Shown one piece after another: positions 1 to 10,339 of a stretch of DNA of 64,000 nucleotides; the stretch's first letter is position 1, and each line of letters starts with the position of its first letter. The DNA is from Rhodocollybia butyracea (taxonomy: Eukaryota; Basidiomycota; Agaricomycetes; Agaricales; Omphalotaceae). A program made the position numbers and the translations under genes. The notes below the pieces were generated by a model. The model ran no database searches, was not told the origin of the DNA, and saw only the letters and a program-made list of their open reading frames with translations. The stretch spans positions 1-64,000 of the forward strand of contig JADNRY010000229.1 of NCBI GenBank assembly GCA_015501585.1, written 5' to 3'.

Positions 1-616
1 ATTGCCAAAATATAGCACCTGTAGGGCGTAGCTAGTATACTACAGGTATATTTAGATGTCCCATGGGAGATCAGTTCTTATTGATCTTTCAAATTTCCCA
101 TCAAAAGCCCCCATTTTTTCGAAATTAAAGGATAAGTATCAGAGTATCCAGGGCAGTGGGGGCCACAGGCTTCTATGGCATTGTACCCTGGTATAATATA
201 ATATTGCTTAACCCCTTGACTTGTGTGCTCTTGTGTGTTCTGGTTTCTCGCTTTATCTGTTTCTTTAACTCTGTTTCTTCACTCCATTGTTTTCACAACC
301 TCTGCAATCTACTATCATCTATTTGGTTCCGCTCTGTTTGCGCCGCATCAGGTCAGCTACCGCTTGACCTTCCGCTTCTGCTCATATCGCTATCAAAGCC
401 ACTTGCACTTAGTGGGTCCTACCCTTCGAGTCGGAAACCCATCTACTCTTAGACTTACTTGCCGAGTTCATTCTATCCCCTGTACGGACCTGCCGTCCTT
501 ACATTAGTCCCTTGGACGATCCCGACACAAGTCTTACATCCCATAGGCACTTTGGAACCATTCTACACTCACATCCTCTCACATCTCAAACCAACTTTCC
601 CAGTTTGGCTGAACAA
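1..616 (+). repeat. partial copy of retroelement interior shared with the right palindrome arm
   Basis: Bases 1-48 match about 28567-28613. The match then jumps to about 29515 and continues to about 30085, so this is the same sequence with an internal deletion of roughly 0.9 kb. It includes the promoter-like stretch near 195-215 (TATAATATAATATTG). The copy is cut by the window edge on the left and passes at about 617 into a second partial copy. I regard it as LTR and leader DNA, not a gene; the small ORFs here are repeated verbatim in the other copies and show no protein family. Confidence 0.7.
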
Positions 617-859
617 CGGTTGTGTGTTCTGGTTTCTCGCTTTATCTGTTTCTTTAACTCTGTTTCTTCACTCCATTGTTTTCACAACCTCTGCAATCTA
701 CTATCATCTATTTGGTTCCGCTCTGTTTGCGCCGCATCAGGTCAGCTACCGCTTGACCTTCCGCTTCTGCTCATATCGCTATCAAAGCCACTTGCACTTA
801 GTGGGTCCTACCCTTCGAGTCGGAAACTCATCTACTCTTAGGCTTACTTGCCGAGTTCA
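231..859 (+). repeat. direct duplication of a 240-bp segment
   Basis: Positions 231-470 and 620-859 are nearly identical and lie in direct orientation, 389 bp apart start to start. The sequence after the first copy follows the right palindrome arm (29939 onward). The sequence after the second copy follows the left arm (15487 downward). Recombination between such direct copies would explain why the left arm has only one. Confidence 0.8.
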
Positions 860-1009
860 TCTTTTATGTTTCGTTGCACCCCAGACTCATTTCCCCTCTT
901 GTTCTCCCCAGTTTACGATTTTACCAATTATAATAAAGAAAAAACTCCACCTCCAACGCCACGATCCATCCAAGCCCTTGCTGCAGCCAAAAAGGAGTGT
1001 GAGGTTTGA

Positions 1010-2085
1010 ATGGCTTTGTTTAATAAGGATTCCAAAGGTACACAAATCTAAATAGCCTATCGACTACACTAACCCAATTGTAGATTTATTGGCTATCAAT
1101 GCCGAGCTTGAAGATGCAGAAGGTGCCTATGCCAGCACCACTGAACGGTTCAAGGCACAACTCAGCTTGACCCAAGAGAACTTGAGTAAGCTAATATTCA
1201 TCCTAGCGTCGACTTACAGACTAATTCCTGCCCTTAGGCAAGCTGTTGGTGAATCCCACTAGCTCGCCTCCTTCCACCCCCTCTTGAAAGTCGACCCGTA
1301 ACCCCGTGCCTAATGTCGCACTTAATGCCTCTGATTATATCTCTAATGTAACCGCTGAAAAGGCCGCCGTTGATGTTCTTACTACACCACAACGTTCCAG
1401 CATAATTAATACAGCCTCAGCCTCAGCTTTTAAGCCAGCAAAGCGCCAGACTGGGATAATTCCCCCTACATCCGGCAACAGGACTAGCAACTCCTCCAGC
1501 ACTGCTTCTTCTCAGAACTGCTTCGCCTATATTCCTGGGGGAATTTATCAAGCGGTTGGAACGGGTCAAAATCGAATGTTCCGACTCATTGATGGATTCC
1601 GAGCGCCTGTGATTCAGCCACTGAACATCAGCACATCTGACGGCAACAGGCTCTATGTGGTCTACTGGGGCCACAATAACATGGACCTGGTTATGCACAA
1701 GTGGCAAGGACAGGCTGGTGCCACTGATGGTTTGACCGATGCCATTTACCGGCGTTTCCTTGGAACTGCTCTGGGTGAAGCCGCTTACAAAGAGTGCCGC
1801 ACGACTGGAGTCCTTGCTGCGCTGAAGAACAAGATGGATAACAAGCATTTTTTAGTTATCAAGGGTGAGAACCCTGGCATGTATGTTCATCAGTAAGCCG
1901 TTGTTCCTGCTTCTACATACTAATACATTGGCAGAACCGTCGTAAGCAAGGGTTTAAAGTGGCATGGTGGTGAGTTCGTCCACCTCATCAGAAATGCCAA
2001 CAAAGCCCAAGCTCTTTTCAACCTCCTTGAGCACAAGCGCTTCATTGTGCCACTCCTGGCTCATCTTCATTGGAAAATTGCTTAA
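1010..2085 (+). pseudogene. spliced ORF with RNase H1 N-terminal/viroplasmin-like modules, one in-frame stop
   Basis: Four exons join in frame: 1010-1037, 1084-1185, 1238-1892 and 1935-2085. The introns (46, 52 and 42 bp) are GT-AG with CTAAY branch sites. The only break is TGA at 1285-1287 in exon 3, possibly a decayed CGA; the same stop is in the second copy at 14.7-15.3 kb. The start is uncertain: the frame is open further upstream, apart from a TGA just before ATG 1010. The N-terminal part looks coiled-coil and Ser/Thr/Pro-rich. The C-terminal part has two blocks, YVVYWGH...W...G..DAIYRRF...A and FLVIKGENPGMYV...WHGGEFVHLI...A..LF. Their spacing recalls the RNase H1 N-terminal (hybrid-binding, viroplasmin) fold. 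Family assignment is inference; the exon structure is read directly. It ends at TAA 2083-2085 and is followed by an AT-rich stretch with AATAAA near 2230, like a 3' UTR. Confidence 0.6.
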
Positions 2086-2456
2086 ACAGTTGCCGCAAAT
2101 TCAAGTGCTTCATTATCTCGCAAGTTGTATATACCTATGACAAATCTTTTGTACCATCCTTGCTTGAATCAAACGGTGTTTGTGTCTGAATACTTGATCC
2201 TCATTTCAGTTGAAAATATGCGTAAGTTTTAATAAATTGAATCAAAGTTTGGTGAACAAGCAGCATAAGGGAGTATTGGTATGGGTTGGTTTAAAAGTAT
2301 AGCCTGGGCTCCTCCGTGTGTTCCCCAGCACCTTCTCCGATGGTGTAACAATGGCGGCGGTAAGGATAAAACCAGCTCGCTTCTTTATTTCCAGTCTTTT
2401 CAACAAACACCCCGATGCATTGATTCTGGGCCTTTCGGAGAATGTTGTTGCGATTT
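2086..2456. other. 3' UTR-like and unassigned DNA
   Basis: AT-rich sequence with TTTTAATAAATTG near 2228-2240 that could be the polyadenylation region of the preceding ORF. I see nothing else that I can name. Confidence 0.3.
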
Positions 2457-2810
2457 CTAAAGGAATAATGAGAAATTATCAACAGATTGCTGCAATGACA
2501 AACCTGAGATACGAACTTGCAGCCAACCCCTTTCTTTTCTCCTTCTCGGCTCTTTTTTCTTCCTCGCTCATTTCAGCTCTCTTCTTTGCCATACGCGCAG
2601 CATTCTTTCACTGGTAAGCTTGGCCTTGCCTACAAATTTCTTCAGCCAAGTGAAAGAAGCACATATAAGGCCCCTACCTCTCACGATAATGCTTCGAAGC
2701 CCACTCTCGTTTAAACTTGCGCTTTTTGATTTTGGCAGCCTGTTCCTCAGTGAGTTCGGAATTGTGAGCTTGTTTGCTAGCAGGCAGCGGCGAATTGTTG
2801 CGAAGGCAAT
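2457..2810 (-). pseudogene. lysine/arginine-rich ORF fragment, unknown
   Basis: Reading the minus strand gives a highly charged helical segment (LTEEQAAKIKKRKFKREW, then SKHYRERR). After a stop near 2600 comes a second charged segment (ARMAKKRAEMSEEEKRAEK). Basic repeats spaced like R..YY..N...R are common in ORFs carried by fungal transposons, but no family can be named. A degenerated intron around 2600-2660 may separate the two halves (CTTACCAG acceptor). It could belong to the same element as the dioxygenase fragment downstream on this strand. Confidence 0.35.
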
Positions 2811-3518
2811 GGTTGGTCCTAGCCATGACTTACAGTCAAGATGGTCACTCTTGAAAGGGTGGCTGAGCGTGAGAACCATCTTTTGAATAGGCATTTGGCG
2901 ATGGTCTAAGTCCAAAATAATTCGTATTTTGTCTATTATGGCCCCAATATCTACGTCCACACTCTCATAATTTTAGTTTGTCAATAATAGGTCTATATAA
3001 ACAGTTTTCTACCTTTTTTTCATATGAAATTTCTGGTTACATGAAAGAATACAAAAAGCAAGCACAATCACTATACAGAAGTTAGATGGCTTTACGCCTG
3101 TGAGGAAGAATCACTTATCGTAAAATATCTGTTGCATCTCAAGCTCCAAAAGTTAGGGTACATGTATTGTACTATTAATCGTACCTCTAACAGTTTTTTG
3201 AGATTTATTTAACAGCGTGATGGCATTCAAGGGTTGCTTCAAACCGCCAGGACTTATTTTATGTGTGCGTCACCAGTTCACATTTGACCGCATACACTAA
3301 CTTTTTGAATCCCACTGTGATAAGTAATAAGTTTTTATTTAGTGAGAGCAAGGTCATAGTACTACACTACTTGTCACATAACATAGCGGCAAAGCAGGAC
3401 CCAGGAAAGTTGTGCTTCAATTGCAGACCCAGTGTGTTCTGAAGTATACAGGTGAGGTTGGTGAGTAAACAGTGAACTTTTGGAAAGTAGGATTGTAGGC
3501 CCTCTAAGAACATTTTAG
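2811..3518. other. unassigned AT-rich DNA
   Basis: No coding frame, terminal repeat or tandem structure that I can support. It lies where the catalytic C-terminus of the minus-strand dioxygenase gene should be, so that part has been lost or replaced. Confidence 0.4.
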
Positions 3519-4668
3519 CTAAGCAGGATGAAAGAAAGGTGACGACGTACGGTCAACAAAACGCGTGACTTGCTGCACCTCCCGTGACTGCAAAATTTCT
3601 TCGACAATTGGTTGGTTGTGCGCCGAAATGGAAAAGTTGGTTGGGTGGATCTGGCCCTGTCCGTGGCTATAACCGGACGCAATTGTATCATATGTCCCTC
3701 TGCGATTTGAGTGTCGGGGAAGCCGGAGGCAGGAGTGGACATTGCTCAAAAGGCTGTCAACCTTGTGCATGAGTGACATCCAGATATCGCCATCACCTGG
3801 ATGGCCGAGGAGGGCTGCCCAATTAACACCATCAGCAGCATGAATTAGACGGGAGCACCTGGTAAAATAAGAATGAGTATATGGAGCAACATCACGCAGG
3901 GATGGACTTACTTTGCATCCCAGGGCACAAGGCGTAAACTGGAGATTTTTAAAACATCTGTAACGGACAGAATGGTGGGATAAGAAGCACACGATTGGCT
4001 ACCTGTCCAACCGCCTGGTCTGACGCTCTCAAGATATTTGGCAACGAGGGCCAATGCCTTTGTTGCATCACATTTCTTGATGGCAACACCTTTCATGTAG
4101 ACGCCGCTGGCAGCCTGAACAGCACCACACTCCTCAGCGCGCCAATGACATGCACGGTGGTGGTCCTTGGCCTTCTTACGCTCCTTTGCTGATAGTGTCA
4201 TGTCCACGACGTAGGTGGATGGGACACGGCTAGGTGTACGGTAGGCAGGCAGGGCCACAAGTAGCTGGGACAAAGGGTTGAAGATACAGCTTTGAGCTAG
4301 GGTGAGAGATGAGGCAGGAAGGACCTCGAAATCATCCTCTTCACCCGCTTCCCAGGCCTCTTCAGACTGGTTATAGCCGTCCTGAAGGAGCCCGCCACTG
4401 TCAACATCAGGAACAACAATGTCTTGACCACGATGGGCATAGGGGTTGAATTCTCAATTACTGCATGTGATGTGGAAGGCTGATAGGAATAATCAATAAG
4501 AATTCGCATTATAAAGGGCATTTCTTGTAAATAAAAGGTGCGTCTTCGGCGTCCCACAGGATTGGGGTCACCTAATGACTGAAGAAGTTTAAGGGAAGGA
4601 AGTGGCTTACCTGTGGTATTAATAACAGAAAGATCAAGCCCCTCCAGAAGACGTTTTGACTTGGGCAT
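3519..4668 (-). pseudogene. TET/JBP-like 2-oxoglutarate/Fe(II) dioxygenase, N-terminal part only
   Basis: The minus-strand gene starts at ATG 4668-4666 (MPKSKRLLEGLDL). Exon 1 ends at 4611, a 39-bp intron follows, and exon 2 resumes at 4571 (DPNPVGRRRRTFYLQEMPF). Further exons give SLTLAQSCIFNPLSQLLVAL, SAKERKKAKDHHRACHWRAEE and SLRLVPWDAK. A GTAAGTCC...TTACCAG intron follows, then LIHAADGVNWAALLGHPGDG and RLPRHSNRRGTYDTIASGYS. The NRRG...G-x-S-x-G-x-GQ...P-x-N arrangement is what I recall from the region just before the catalytic barrel of Agaricomycete TET/JBP proteins, which oxidise 5-methylcytosine and travel with KDZ transposons. The HxD...H iron site and the oxoglutarate-binding Arg are absent: the frame stops at about 3519. 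Exon 2 also needs a frame change near 4460. Expected family length is well beyond the roughly 330 residues seen. The divergent KDZ neighbour supports the call. Confidence 0.6.
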
Positions 4669-4860
4669 TGTGGCAGTATGAGACGTGTAAATGAAGCGCC
4701 CAAGCTCAGACCATTTATATCACATGACCATGACCCGAGCGCCAAAAGAGATATCGCAACAATGAAGCCGCGGCACCCAAGAAACACCACTGGCAATGTC
4801 ATTATGCCCGCCTCCATGCTCCCAGGAAAAAAGTCTCAACATCATTGTAGGGTTCTTAAG
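4669..4860. promoter_or_regulatory. intergenic head-to-head region of the TET/JBP-KDZ pair
   Basis: The two ORFs diverge here. The plus-strand frame is open back to an ATG at 4678, only 9 bp from the minus-strand ATG, so the true transposase start is probably downstream (ATG 4762, 4804 or 4816). A shared bidirectional promoter is inferred from the arrangement alone; I see no convincing TATA element. Confidence 0.3.
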
Positions 4861-6560
4861 ACCGTTCACCCTTCTGCAATGCGTTGTCACCGAGACCAAA
4901 CAACTGAAGAAATCCGCATTCTGAATATACCGGAGATTGAGGAAGAAGGCAAGCAGGTTCTGCTTGACTCAATGAATTGCGACTTTAGCCAGCCTTTGAG
5001 TAACGCTGGCGGTGAAATGGATGCTCAAGCTGAGGGAGATTGGGAAGAATGTGATGAAATATACCATGAGCTTTTGAACGGTGTCCGTCGCATGTGAGTA
5101 CTTCTTTTTCTCGTGTCAACGCAAGTTAAATAAGTTTCTAGCTACTCTGTGGATAATCACAAACAACAGGATAGACTTGAGCAATCCTTTCTTCATTGGG
5201 TGCTGCAATTTCCTGGGATGACAGATGCCTACATTGATTGGGCTTTTAATGAAGAGCATGGCCATAAAATGCCCGAGGCTATCAATGGCCTCTCTTCACT
5301 ATCACTAACAGTATTCAAGGTATTTGGTGAGTCAATATTTTCCAGGCTGTTTTACGTGTGCTTATATCCTCCAGGTACTTCAACCTGTCAAATTCCATTA
5401 CCGAAGGATAGTTACATCTCAGCTAGCATAGTATGCGCCGGAGTCTTCCCATCTTCACCTCTGAAACACAACCACAGCTTTTCGACCCGAACACTCCACC
5501 TATACCATGACCTATTCTGCCGATGCCCCCGTGTCACCATACAGCCTTTTCTGAAAGCCCTCTCAGATGTTCAAGGCATTGCCTTCAAACCATATCTCAT
5601 GCAACAATTTTCGGCAGCCTATGACGCGTATCTCAAGGCCAAAAAGCGCGTTCATCTTGAGGCTGACAAAGCGCTGGGGCATGAAGATCCAAACTGGCAA
5701 ATTACGCATGCCTGCCCCTGCTGCCAGTATGAGCTGAAGGAGGATGATTCTATGGACATACGGATGCTTGTTGCCATGGACGGGAACGATTCGTTGAAGC
5801 GAGTGGAGGGAAAGAACAAGCTTCCTTGAAGCCGAACGTTTGCATCGTAAGATGAACGGCGAAACGAGCCCTCCTTCCAGTCAAACGTGTGTGTGCTATG
5901 ATATTGGTTGTTCAAACTCCGTCACTGTGAAACAGAGCCCTCTGCGTGCTCTGGCAGAGTGGATGGGCTATCTTCCAGCGGTGGGAATGATGCATGGCTA
6001 TGCCCATGAACACCTTTGCCAGCTAATCTTTCTTCTGCTCTACATAATTGCCGCCGGCTTGGAGGATGGGGAGGTACCCGAACAGCGGTTCTCATGATCA
6101 AATGCTCTGGCATCTGCTATTTGTCACGCAAGCATCTTTCATCGCAGACAAGCAATTGCTCAGAATGCTTATCACACTGATCAATTCGAAGCTTATGCCA
6201 ACCTCAGTAAATTCCTCGTTAATCACTATAAGCAATGCCTACAGATCCTTGCCACCGCCAACGCTCTTAAGTCTCGAATGCAGGCTGCCAGCATTACCGA
6301 TGCAAAGGTGTTCTTTGACTGGCTTCAGGAGGAGAAGGAGTATTTCCAGGGTCTTGCAAAGGAACCACCACAGGAAACGCTCCAAATGGAGTACCATCGG
6401 AAGCTTGTTGCCCTTAAGGACTGTCAAGTGATCCTGAAGGAGGCTCAATCTGCCTGGCAACCGGGACAAAACAAATGCTCTTGAGCGAGCCCAGCGGCAC
6501 GCTCAAGAGAACGAATGCAAACTCCTTGCAGATGTTCAGGCACCCATTGCAGTAGCATTA
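4822..6560 (+). pseudogene. KDZ (Kyakuja-Dileera-Zisupton) transposase, internally deleted
   Basis: The exon ending at 5094 (GT at 5095) joins to C5142 across a GTGAGT...CTAG intron. A second intron follows at about 5325-5373 (GTGAGT...CTCCAG). Blocks typical of fungal KDZ proteins come in order: FHWVL-like lead-in, SLTVFKVFGTSTCQIPLPKD, RCPRVTIQPFLKALSDVQGI, THACPCCQYEL, then MDGNDSLKRV. After a junction at about 5830-5890 come CYDIGC, MMHGYAHEHLCQL and AAGLEDGEVPEQRFS. An in-frame TGA at 6095-6097 precedes SNALASAICHASIFHRRQAI, EAYANLSKFLVNHYKQ and EEKEYFQGLAKEPPQETLQM. The segment normally between MDGN and YDIGC (the RWKN...FDETGIF...CRHG region) is missing and the frame changes there. A last frameshift near 6470 leads to ALERAQRHAQEN and the rest of the C-terminus is gone. 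It is therefore inactive. These proteins act on DNA ends through an RNase H-like fold. Confidence 0.8.
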
Positions 6561-6994
6561 TTTCAATACCCCCAGTACCTGTTGTGGAGATTATGATAAT
6601 AAACCCAGTAAGCTACTGTACAGTAAGAGTGTAGGGGCATTTTAATCCCTCTGTGTTCGCATTTGATGAGGTCATGTGACTCGTTTGTTGCAGCTTTTGG
6701 GTGGCTGGACAAAAATAGGTTATTTACAGGCCTATTTAGGCAATTTCTGGGATGGTAGCTAGCCCAAAAAAGACTATATATAATGTATTAATATTTGAGC
6801 ACTACTCCAAGGTGGATTAAGCACCATAAGGGGATGGATTGCATCGAAAAATCTAGATGATGTTCGGTCAAAGCTGGCTGAGCATTACCAAATTGGGTAA
6901 TGCCATCAAAACAGTAAAAAGCGGCCTAAAAAGCCTGCTTCTACATGGATATTCCGCCCTATAAGAGTGTAGATAGTATCTTTACATATATAAC
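6561..6994. repeat. dispersed repeat of the palindrome-arm family
   Basis: From about 6760 the sequence is a diverged relative of the interior of the retroelement at 16.1-16.6 kb and its mirror at 28.9-29.3 kb. It shares GGTCAAAGCTG, GCGGCCTAAAA and the lead into the CCTGAAGCGAAATTACAGC block. No coding potential is visible. Confidence 0.55.
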
Positions 6995-7616
6995 AGGTCC
7001 CTGAAGCGAAATTACAGCGATATCTGCGGCCAAAGCTGTTTTATTACCATATTTAGAATGCCAGCAAAGCGGCCTAAAAGCTTGTTTATGCATGGGTATT
7101 CTACCTAATAGCAGTCTATACAGTGTTTATAGATGTACAGTATGCACCTAAAGCAAAATTAAAGCAGGTATATGGTGTAATAGTAGCACTGCTTCGATGT
7201 TTGGGTCTGCAAATAGGCTATAGATAGGCTACATGGAGGCTATAAATAGACCATGGATATGCAATGATAATCTACAGATAGCTACAGATAGGCAACAACA
7301 ATAATAGGTCCCTGAAGCGAAATTACAGCGATATCTGCGGCCAAAGCTGTTTTATTACCATATTTAGAATGCCAGCAAGGCGGCCTAAAAGCTTGTTTAT
7401 GCATGGGTATTCTACCTAATAGCAGTCTATACAGTGTTTATAGATGTACAGTATGCACCTAAAGCAAAATTAAAGCAGGTATATGGTGTAATAGTAGCAC
7501 TGCTTCGATGTTTGGGTCTGCAAATAGGCTATAGATAGGCTACATGGAGGCTATAAATAGACCATGGATATGCAATGATAATCTACAGATAGCTACAGAT
7601 AGGCAACAACAAGGCT
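6995..7616 (+). repeat. 311-bp tandem duplication
   Basis: 6995-7305 and 7306-7616 are near-identical direct copies. Each begins AGGTCCCTGAAGCG and runs into the start of the GGCTACA tandem repeat, so a chimeric junction (retroelement remnant plus tandem repeat) was duplicated as a unit. Confidence 0.85.
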
Positions 7617-8155
7617 ACAAATAGGCTGTAGATAGGGCACATATAGGCAACACCATGCTATAAAGAGGCTAAAAAGAGACTACATGGAGGTTGCAAATAG
7701 GCTATAAATAGGTTGGAACAAAGTTACATAGGCCAGAGATAGGCTAATGATGAAAGCTTCACCTAGATCATAGGTATGAAATGGCAAAGCTACAGGAAGG
7801 CACCAGAAATACTACATTGATGTAGGATGACCCATGCATGTATGAATAGGGGGAGGATGATGATGAAATAACCGGCTGCTGATGCTGCCAACAATGAGGC
7901 TGTGGTCTTGATGCCAAGGTTACAAATAGACTACAGATAGGTAACACCCAGGCTAGCCTACAGATACACTACATGGAGGTTGCAAATAGGTTAGGCCAAG
8001 GCTACAAATAGGCTACAACAAAGCTACAAACAGGCTATATATAGGCTACATGGAGGCTGCACACTACATGGAGTCTTCACATAGACCATCAATATGAAAT
8101 GGCAAAGATACAGATAGGCCATATATAGGTTTCAAATACTGGATAATTCTATTTG
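7190..8155 (+). repeat. degenerate 11-bp tandem repeat block, GGCTACA polarity
   Basis: The block is built from variants of an 11-mer: GGCTACAGATA, GGCTACAAATA and GGCTATGGATA. Slightly different spacers such as AGGCAACACCA and CATGGAGGTT are interspersed. It has no protein-coding signature. The same repeat, on either strand, recurs in at least 15 blocks through the window and is the substrate into which many elements inserted. Confidence 0.85.
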
Positions 8156-8575
8156 GCAACCCGGTTGCCAGTGCAGCAACCCCTTTGTTATTTAGCAACC
8201 TGATTGCCAGTGGCCGGACTGCGCCGCAAGGATGGCCAAAAAGGTCCTATGTGTAACATTATAATAAATTATGTAAACTCAGACTTAAGCGGCGACCTTG
8301 CAGATCTGGGCACTCCGCATCAACGGTGACCTTTAAGATTTGATCTACTGAGTAATCTATGCAGTTATACCCAACAGGGTATACAACAGCATGCAAGTGG
8401 CATTACAAGCTTGACCGCGCCAACCAGTTATAGCACAACTGCATTCCCAGTAGCTGTGTTATTTATTGTGGTGACTGCAATCCCAGCTTTGCAGTGGCTA
8501 CAATAAATAGCACAGCCACAGTACACCTATCATTTTGTCTTCTGAGTCAGTGGTCACTAGGCTTGCACATCTTGG
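8156..8575. mobile_element. non-autonomous element, family A, copy 1
   Basis: It starts abruptly inside the tandem repeat with GGATAATTCTATTTGGCAAC. It shares GGTTGCCAGTGCAGCAACCCC, the GGCCGGACTGCGCC segment, AGGTCCTATGTGTAAC and the AATAGCACAGCCACA end with a second, inverted copy at about 35328-35690. It has no ORF. The family is unknown; I could not define a target duplication. Confidence 0.55.
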
Positions 8576-8805
8576 CATTCACGTCAGAACAAGGATAGTG
8601 TACTCAATCTGGGAATAGCAACAATGTGGAATGTACAAGCAGAATCCGGGAGAGTGATAGAATGAACCATACAAGTTAGCCTAGGAACAGAATGAGCTTT
8701 CGACTCCAAGGGTAGGACCCGCTGGGCACAAGCGTTTCCGATGGCGAGATATTGGCGGCAGAAAGTCAAGTGGGAGCTGACTTGACAGAAGTTTATTTGT
8801 AGCCT
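8576..8805 (-). mobile_element. LTR remnant, same family as the 640-bp LTRs
   Basis: AAGGATAGTGTACTCAATCTGGG and the following GGGAATAGCAACAATGTGGAA match the interior of the LTR at 40240-40879 with substitutions. It is truncated on both sides and passes into tandem repeat at about 8806. Confidence 0.6.
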
Positions 8806-9215
8806 TGGCATAGCCTATTTACAACCTCCATGTAGCCTATCTCTGGCCTATTTGTAGCTTTGTTGTAGCCTATCTGTCTTCCCAGTTTGCAAATTTAATT
8901 TGTACCTTTGACCAGCCTTGACCTAGCCTATTTGTAGTCTTAGGGTAGCATATCTGTTGCCTCTTTGACATTTGTACCCTTGATGTAGTGTATCTACAGG
9001 CTGCAGCCTTGGTGTAACTTATCTGTCACCTATTTGTAGTCTAGATGTACCCAATCCACAGCCTAGCAGTAGCCTATCTGCAGCCTATTTGCAGTTGGTG
9101 TAGACTATATGTGGCCTATTTCAAGTAGCCTTGGTGTAGCTAGCCTATCTGTTGCCTATTTGTAGTCTTGATATATAGCCTCAACCTAGCGTTGCCCTAG
9201 CTTATCTGTAGCCTA
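8806..9215 (-). repeat. 11-bp tandem repeat block, TAGCC polarity
   Basis: The complementary polarity (TATCTGTAGCC and TATTTGTAGCC) runs here, opposite to the block at 7190-8155. Confidence 0.8.
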
Positions 9216-9720
9216 TACATGGGCATGAGTGCACACCTGGGTGCACTCAATACATGTGAGAGGAGTACCCCCATCCCAAAAGTCAACCCCCGCACTCAGG
9301 TGTGCACCCAAGTCATTACGTGCATATATGACTCAAGCACCCATGGGAAATGCACAAACACTGCAAGTATCCGGGTGCACTCTAAGAGTCACGTACAATA
9401 AATACAATAAAGACTAACCATTATTTTTGTTTATACAGTACAATAATAGTTTACATGTTATAGTACTTGAGTAATACTGGCAGATATCATTTTGATTGTA
9501 GACAGCTCACAGAGATGCAGGAGCACTTAAATTAGCGCTCTCAGTACCATACCATATCACTCATGTGTATGGTTAAAGTTTCTTTAGTGTCATGGTTATA
9601 GCCCCTATGTACACTGCATAATAGGTTTGTTTCTGAGGTTCATGGTTTGCTTCCAGCCCAAGGCAAGTGCTGAAAATTGGTTTTAAAAATTATTTAATGC
9701 CTGGTGAGTTTTGAATGGTC
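9216..9720. mobile_element. degenerate short TIR element with central hairpin
   Basis: It holds GCACACCTGGGTGCAC-type inverted repeats at both ends (9226-9300 and about 9760-9850). The AT-rich interior is related to 12530-12800, including a GACAGCTCAC...TTAAATTAGCGCTCTC hairpin remnant at about 9503-9545. There is no coding content. Confidence 0.4.
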
Positions 9721-9879
9721 TTCAGTCATGGATACTCTTGTGGCACCTCTAGCCCAAATGCCAAATCCCTGTACCTGCACCCGGGTGCAGACTCAAGTTT
9801 TGCACAGTGGATACTCAAGTGCAGGTCAGCAGCTGGGTATCTGGAAACACTCAGCACTCATGCCCATGTCTACTGTAGC

Positions 9880-10330
9880 CTTGGTGTGGCCTATCTGCTA
9901 TGTATTTGTACACTTGGGGTAGCCTTGATGTAGCCTATCCATTGCCTTGAGGTTGCATATCTCAGCCTATCTGTAGCCTATTGTTTCAAGTACTTAGTCT
10001 TGGTGTAGCTAGCCTGTCTGTTGCCTATTTGTAGTCTTGATATAGCCTTGACCTAGCCTGGCCCTAACCTATCTATAGCATATCTGTAGCCTATTTTTAG
10101 TTTTGATGTATTGTATTTTGGTGTAGCCTATCTGTTGCCTTTAGTAGCCTATTCTGAGCCTATTTCAAGTAGCATTGGTGTAGCCTATCTGTTGCCTATT
10201 TTGACATAGCTTTGCTGTAGCCTTGATTTCAAGCCTTGGTGTGTTGCCCATTTGTATCCTTGGCATAGTGGCTATTAGTAGCCTATTGTTGCCTGGAAGC
10301 TGTAGCCTTAGTGTATTTCCACAGTGTTGC
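9880..10330 (-). repeat. 11-bp tandem repeat block, TAGCC polarity
   Basis: Continuous TAGCCTATCTG and TAGCCTATTTG variants, degraded towards the right end. Confidence 0.75.
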
Positions 10331-10339
10331 TGCAGGACT

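Noticed and set aside
156..1055. Cys/Phe/Leu-rich ORFs that repeat in several places (for example 459-1055 and 15082-15732)
   Set aside because: They are frames through LTR and leader DNA present in all copies. Their composition reflects CT-rich sequence and no protein family is visible; the real exons run in another frame.
2291..2482. Minus-strand ORF at 2.3-2.5 kb
   Set aside because: No domain, no start context, and it overlaps the more convincing charged frame beside it.
7190..8155. Possible CRISPR-like array (short repeats with variable spacers)
   Set aside because: The 11-mers are contiguous and degenerate with no unique spacers, no leader and no cas-type genes, and the setting is eukaryotic.
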